Shown here: positions 49,413 to 51,960 of the stretch, in pieces | How the letters are laid out: each line of letters begins with the position of its first letter | Position numbering within the stretch: position 1 is the stretch's first letter | Assembly (NCBI GenBank): GCA_964405375.1 | Contig: CAYONQ010000007.1 | Span: forward strand, 1-51,960 | Source: CAYONQ01 sp964405375 | GTDB lineage: Bacteria; Planctomycetota; Phycisphaerae; Sedimentisphaerales; Anaerobacaceae | Length of the DNA stretch: 51,960 nucleotides | Direction of reading: 5' to 3' | Notes under the pieces: generated by a model | Told to the model about the DNA's origin: nothing | Databases searched by the model: none | Seen by the model: the letters and a program-made list of their open reading frames with translations, nothing else | Translations under genes and position numbers: made by a program

Positions 49413-50726
49413 ATGATTGACATAAAGCAAATTAGAGAGAACCCGGAAAAATTCAAAAAAGCCGCGAAAGACAAACACTTTGATGTGGATATTGACCAAT
49501 TACTTAAAGTCGATGCCGAGCTTTTGTCAGCCAAGAAACAACTGCAGGATATTACCACTGAGAAAAACCGTATCGGCAAATCAATTCCAAAACTCTCAGG
49601 AGATGAAAAACAATCCGCACTATCACAGCTTGCAAAATTGAAGCAGCAGGAAGCGGAGCACAATGAAGACGTCAAGAAATTTCAGCCGGAGTTTGACGAA
49701 TTGATGCTGCAGGTTGCTCAGCCGGCTGACGATGATGTGCCTTTCGGCGAAGACGATACGGAAAACGTCGAGATAAGAAAAGAAGGCAAGATACCGCAGT
49801 TTGATTTCGAGCCGAAAGACCACGTTCAGTTAGGCCTTGATTTGGACATCATAGATATCGAGCGAGGCGTCAAGTTAGCAGGGACAAGAAACTATTTCCT
49901 AAAAGGAGATGGCGCATTATTGCACTGGGCGGTTCTGCAGTTCGCTATGGACTATATGGTTCAGAAAGGTTATACCCCAATGTCGGTACCATTATTGATG
50001 GACCACGAAGTGATGAAAGGGACCGGCTGGTTCCCCGGCGCAGAAGACCAGACATACAAAATGGAAAAAGACCAGCTCTATCTGGCCGGCACCGCTGAGG
50101 TGCCGCTTACGGCCTATCATTCCGGCGAAATCTTAAAGGCCGAACAACTGCCCTTAAAATACGTTGCGCTATCGAGCTGTTTCAGGCGCGAGGCCGGCGC
50201 CGCAGGAAAGGATACCTACGGCCTATACAGAATCCACCAGTTCGACAAGGTCGAGCAGGTAATTATCTGCGAAAATAGCATCGAGCAAAGCAATAAATTC
50301 CACGAAGAGATTTTAGCCAACGCCGAGCACGTCTGCCGGGCATTGGAATTGCCGTATCGTGTTGTCAACGTCTGTACCGGTGATTTAGGCAGGGGACAGG
50401 CCAAAAAATTCGACATAGAGACCTGGATGCCATCAAGAAACAACTACTGCGAAACCCACAGCGCAAGCAAATTCTACGACTTCCAGGCAAGGCGCCTCAA
50501 CCTCCGCTACAAAGGCAAACCCGGGTCACGGGTCACCGCCGTTAGGCGTCCTGCGGAGGGTCACGGGACACGATTTTGCCACACATTAAATAATACGGTA
50601 ATCGCAAGCCCAAGAATCCTAATCCCCATCCTCGAGCTTTACCAAACGAAAGACGGCTCAATAACGATACCAAAAGCGCTAAGGCCGTATATTTACCCCG
50701 TTAGAGACCGCATAACAAAAAAATGA
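49413..50726 (+). CDS. serS: Seryl-tRNA synthetase with a 16-residue repeat-encoded insertion
   Basis: Charges tRNA-Ser and tRNA-Sec. 437 residues from ATG 49413 (MIDIKQIRENPE). N-terminal coiled-coil arm (about 25-100). Class II motifs: motif 1 near MSVPLLMDHEVM, motif 2 FRREAGAAGKDTYGLYRIHQFDKVE, motif 3 HTLNNTVIASPRILIPILELYQ. Just before motif 3, residues 370-385 (PGSRVTAVRRPAEGHG) have no counterpart in the family and are encoded by a palindromic repeat (50523-50567). Without it the length is 421, the usual size. The frame is kept, so the enzyme is probably functional. Confidence 0.93.
   Translation: MIDIKQIRENPEKFKKAAKDKHFDVDIDQLLKVDAELLSAKKQLQDITTEKNRIGKSIPKLSGDEKQSALSQLAKLKQQEAEHNEDVKKFQPEFDELMLQVAQPADDDVPFGEDDTENVEIRKEGKIPQFDFEPKDHVQLGLDLDIIDIERGVKLAGTRNYFLKGDGALLHWAVLQFAMDYMVQKGYTPMSVPLLMDHEVMKGTGWFPGAEDQTYKMEKDQLYLAGTAEVPLTAYHSGEILKAEQLPLKYVALSSCFRREAGAAGKDTYGLYRIHQFDKVEQVIICENSIEQSNKFHEEILANAEHVCRALELPYRVVNVCTGDLGRGQAKKFDIETWMPSRNNYCETHSASKFYDFQARRLNLRYKGKPGSRVTAVRRPAEGHGTRFCHTLNNTVIASPRILIPILELYQTKDGSITIPKALRPYIYPVRDRITKK
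50523..50567. repeat. Palindromic repeat inserted in frame in serS
   Basis: CGCC-GTTA-GGCG (50537-50548) then TCCTGCGGAGG (50549-50559), bounded by the direct repeat GGGTCACGGG (50523-50532 and 50558-50567). Same double-hairpin layout as 30412-30437. Confidence 0.85.
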
Positions 50727-51070
50727 AGGCCAAAAAGCGCAAATCTCTACCTGTGGCAGTCCGTAATCCACAGTCCACAGGATGCCTCACGGCAGGACTC
50801 CTTCGGAGAGCTAATGGGCTGGCCAGAAAAGAAAAAATAGTGAAGCGTGAATAGTAGATCGAGCCGCAAATTAAATCTTGTGATTTTTGTGGGCGTAAGG
50901 ATTATAATTGCAAATCACGTCAGTGGAGGTCAACAACTGGGGTGATAAGTTAGTTGATTATTGGTATTCTGCCGAAAGCCAACCGGTTAATACGGTGGTG
51001 GCGATTTTATAAAAAGTAAATAAAATCTGCCACAGAGGGAACAGAGAAAGACAATAATAAATCGTAAAAA
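50727..51070. other. Repeat-rich spacer without a gene
   Basis: 344 bp. Contains a double hairpin (50784-50808: GCC-TCAC-GGC, CTCC-TTC-GGAG), a CTGTGG/CCACAG inverted pair (50751-50773), three heptads (GTGAAGC, GTGAATA, GTAGATC, 50840-50860) and a 9/10-nt phrase at 51030-51052. No ORF with a plausible start was found. Confidence 0.6.
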
Positions 51071-51895
51071 ATGTTGTATATTATTATGGTGGACTTGAAC
51101 GGCGATAAGATGGCTGAAGCGGAAAAAGTAACTGTAGGAGAAACTGTTCCGAAATATGATAAGCACCTTAAATACGCAATGTATATCACGTTCATTCCAG
51201 CTTTGATAGCAACAGGATTGATTGTAGTCCCACTTTTATTGTGGATTGAGCGTCTGGAGTTAACGGGTAAGTTAAACCCGCCAGATTGGCTTGTAATGCC
51301 AATTGTGTTTGCAATAATAAGTTTTTTTGGCTTTGTCTGGGCGTGTTTGGGACGACTCATTGAAAGGTTCTTTAATAAGTGTTACTCAAAAAACGAACAA
51401 AATGAAATCTCAGAAAAGAAGTCTTATATGGTGAGCGAGAAAGATGTAGTTCCTTCAGACCATACCGATGTTAGTACAATGCCAAAAGGGATTGGCGGTT
51501 GGCTGATTATACCAGCTATCGGACTTGTACTTGGCCCCATCAAGACTGCCGTAATATCTTTGCAGGACATCAACACTATTCAGAGCTTCGCACCAGAACT
51601 CCTGAGTGATGTGCGACTCTGGGTAGGTATAGTTATCAATGTTGCAATGATAATAGCGGCGATAGTTGTGGCGATTCTATTTTTCAGTAAGCGTCGTGTT
51701 GCTGTGATGGCGATCATCAGCTTAATGATAGCCTCAATTGTGGCGAGTATTATTCAACTTCTTATGGGCGTAGCCATATTCGGCGAAGTCTCTTCAGGTG
51801 GTATTAATCCTCTTTTGCATGCATGCGTCTTTGCGACCATTTGGATTCCTTATTTCGTGAAATCGAAGAGAGTGAAAAACACTTTTGTCAATTGA
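51071..51895 (+). CDS. DUF2569-like integral membrane protein
   Basis: 274 residues, with internal ATG alternatives at residues 6 and 14 (51110 is plausible). Two spans in the N-terminal part (FIPALIATGLIVVPLLLWI and VMPIVFAIISFFGFVWACLG), then a hydrophilic linker, then four spans starting GIGGWLIIPAIGLVLGPIKTAV, the opening typical of DUF2569 proteins (YdgK-like). Function unknown. More AT-rich than the core genes. A terminator follows 28 nt after the stop. Confidence 0.7.
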   Translation: MLYIIMVDLNGDKMAEAEKVTVGETVPKYDKHLKYAMYITFIPALIATGLIVVPLLLWIERLELTGKLNPPDWLVMPIVFAIISFFGFVWACLGRLIERFFNKCYSKNEQNEISEKKSYMVSEKDVVPSDHTDVSTMPKGIGGWLIIPAIGLVLGPIKTAVISLQDINTIQSFAPELLSDVRLWVGIVINVAMIIAAIVVAILFFSKRRVAVMAIISLMIASIVASIIQLLMGVAIFGEVSSGGINPLLHACVFATIWIPYFVKSKRVKNTFVN

Positions 51896-51915
51896 ACCAC
51901 AAAGAGCACGGATAA
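51895..51915. repeat. Nine-nt phrase ACCACAAAG/AGCACGGAT
   Basis: Begins at the DUF2569-like stop. Resembles the CACGGAT words at 3402-3428. Confidence 0.4.
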
Positions 51916-51922
51916 GCTATGT

Positions 51923-51945
51923 AACCGGAGCCTCCCGGTTTTGTT
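51923..51945 (+). terminator. Probable terminator of the DUF2569-like gene
   Basis: AACCGG (51923-51928), 6-nt loop, CCGGTT (51935-51940), followed by TTGTT. Confidence 0.6.
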
Positions 51946-51960
51946 ATACTCGGGCTCGTC

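Overview
This 52 kb window is chromosomal DNA from a bacterium that I place in the Planctomycetota, most likely a Phycisphaerae or Sedimentisphaerales-like lineage. That placement is inference from gene content: a polyferredoxin/DUF362/DUF6599-like trio, three SPFH genes in a row including one with many membrane spans, an ACP plus paired ketosynthase cluster, zinc-ribbon tails, and several Tat-exported oxidoreductases. Most genes are housekeeping or lineage-specific core genes. No prophage, integrase, transposase, CRISPR array, rRNA or tRNA gene was found.

Layout. 1-5.9 kb: a broken hydrolase end, a class II ribonucleotide reductase (minus strand) with two small conserved genes upstream, a MNT/HEPN toxin-antitoxin-like pair, and tyrS. 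5.9-8.2 kb: hldD followed by two overlapping accessory genes (trypsin-like protease, YdjM-like membrane protein) behind a clear sigma70 promoter. 8.2-8.5 kb: a small independent transcription unit (promoter, 31-codon ORF, terminator). 8.6-17.7 kb: a long minus-strand redox operon made of a DUF6599-like protein, a DUF362 protein, a fused polyferredoxin, a frameshifted enolase-superfamily gene and three tandem Tat-type aldo/keto reductases. It lies divergent to tatA-tatC (18.0-19.0 kb), which would export several of its products. 19.1-24.9 kb: beta-CASP nuclease, TPR lipoprotein, ruvX, manC, pgi. 25-37.9 kb: pcrA-like helicase, a 591-aa membrane-anchored protein, an ABC-2 exporter pair, a P1B metal ATPase, and the three SPFH genes, all on the minus strand. 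38.1-44.3 kb: ABC-2 permease, GNAT, DUF2617, CPBP protease, HhH-GPD glycosylase, a rhomboid without its catalytic serine, and a DMT transporter. 44.6-49.4 kb: a type II fatty-acid or polyketide-like cluster (hotdog dehydratase, ACP, second hotdog, CLF-like ketosynthase, complete ketosynthase) interrupted by a four-helix-bundle S23-type gene. 49.4-51.9 kb: serS and a DUF2569-like membrane protein.

The most striking signal is not a gene. At least 15 spacers carry degenerate tandem arrays with an exact 7-nt period. Each array uses its own word family (for example TATCTCG, CTCGTGG, GACATTC, TTTTGAA, GACAGAA). Many run right up to a start codon, and four end in AATT immediately before ATG. A second signal is a set of small palindromic elements; three of them sit in frame inside essential or conserved genes (pcrA, an ABC ATPase, serS). 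Both are read directly from the sequence; their function is unknown.

Limits: no database search was possible. Family names rest on motif recognition, starts on ribosome-binding sites and overlaps, and promoters on -35/-10 matches. The two frameshifts (11.13 kb and 12.90 kb) could be real decay or assembly errors.
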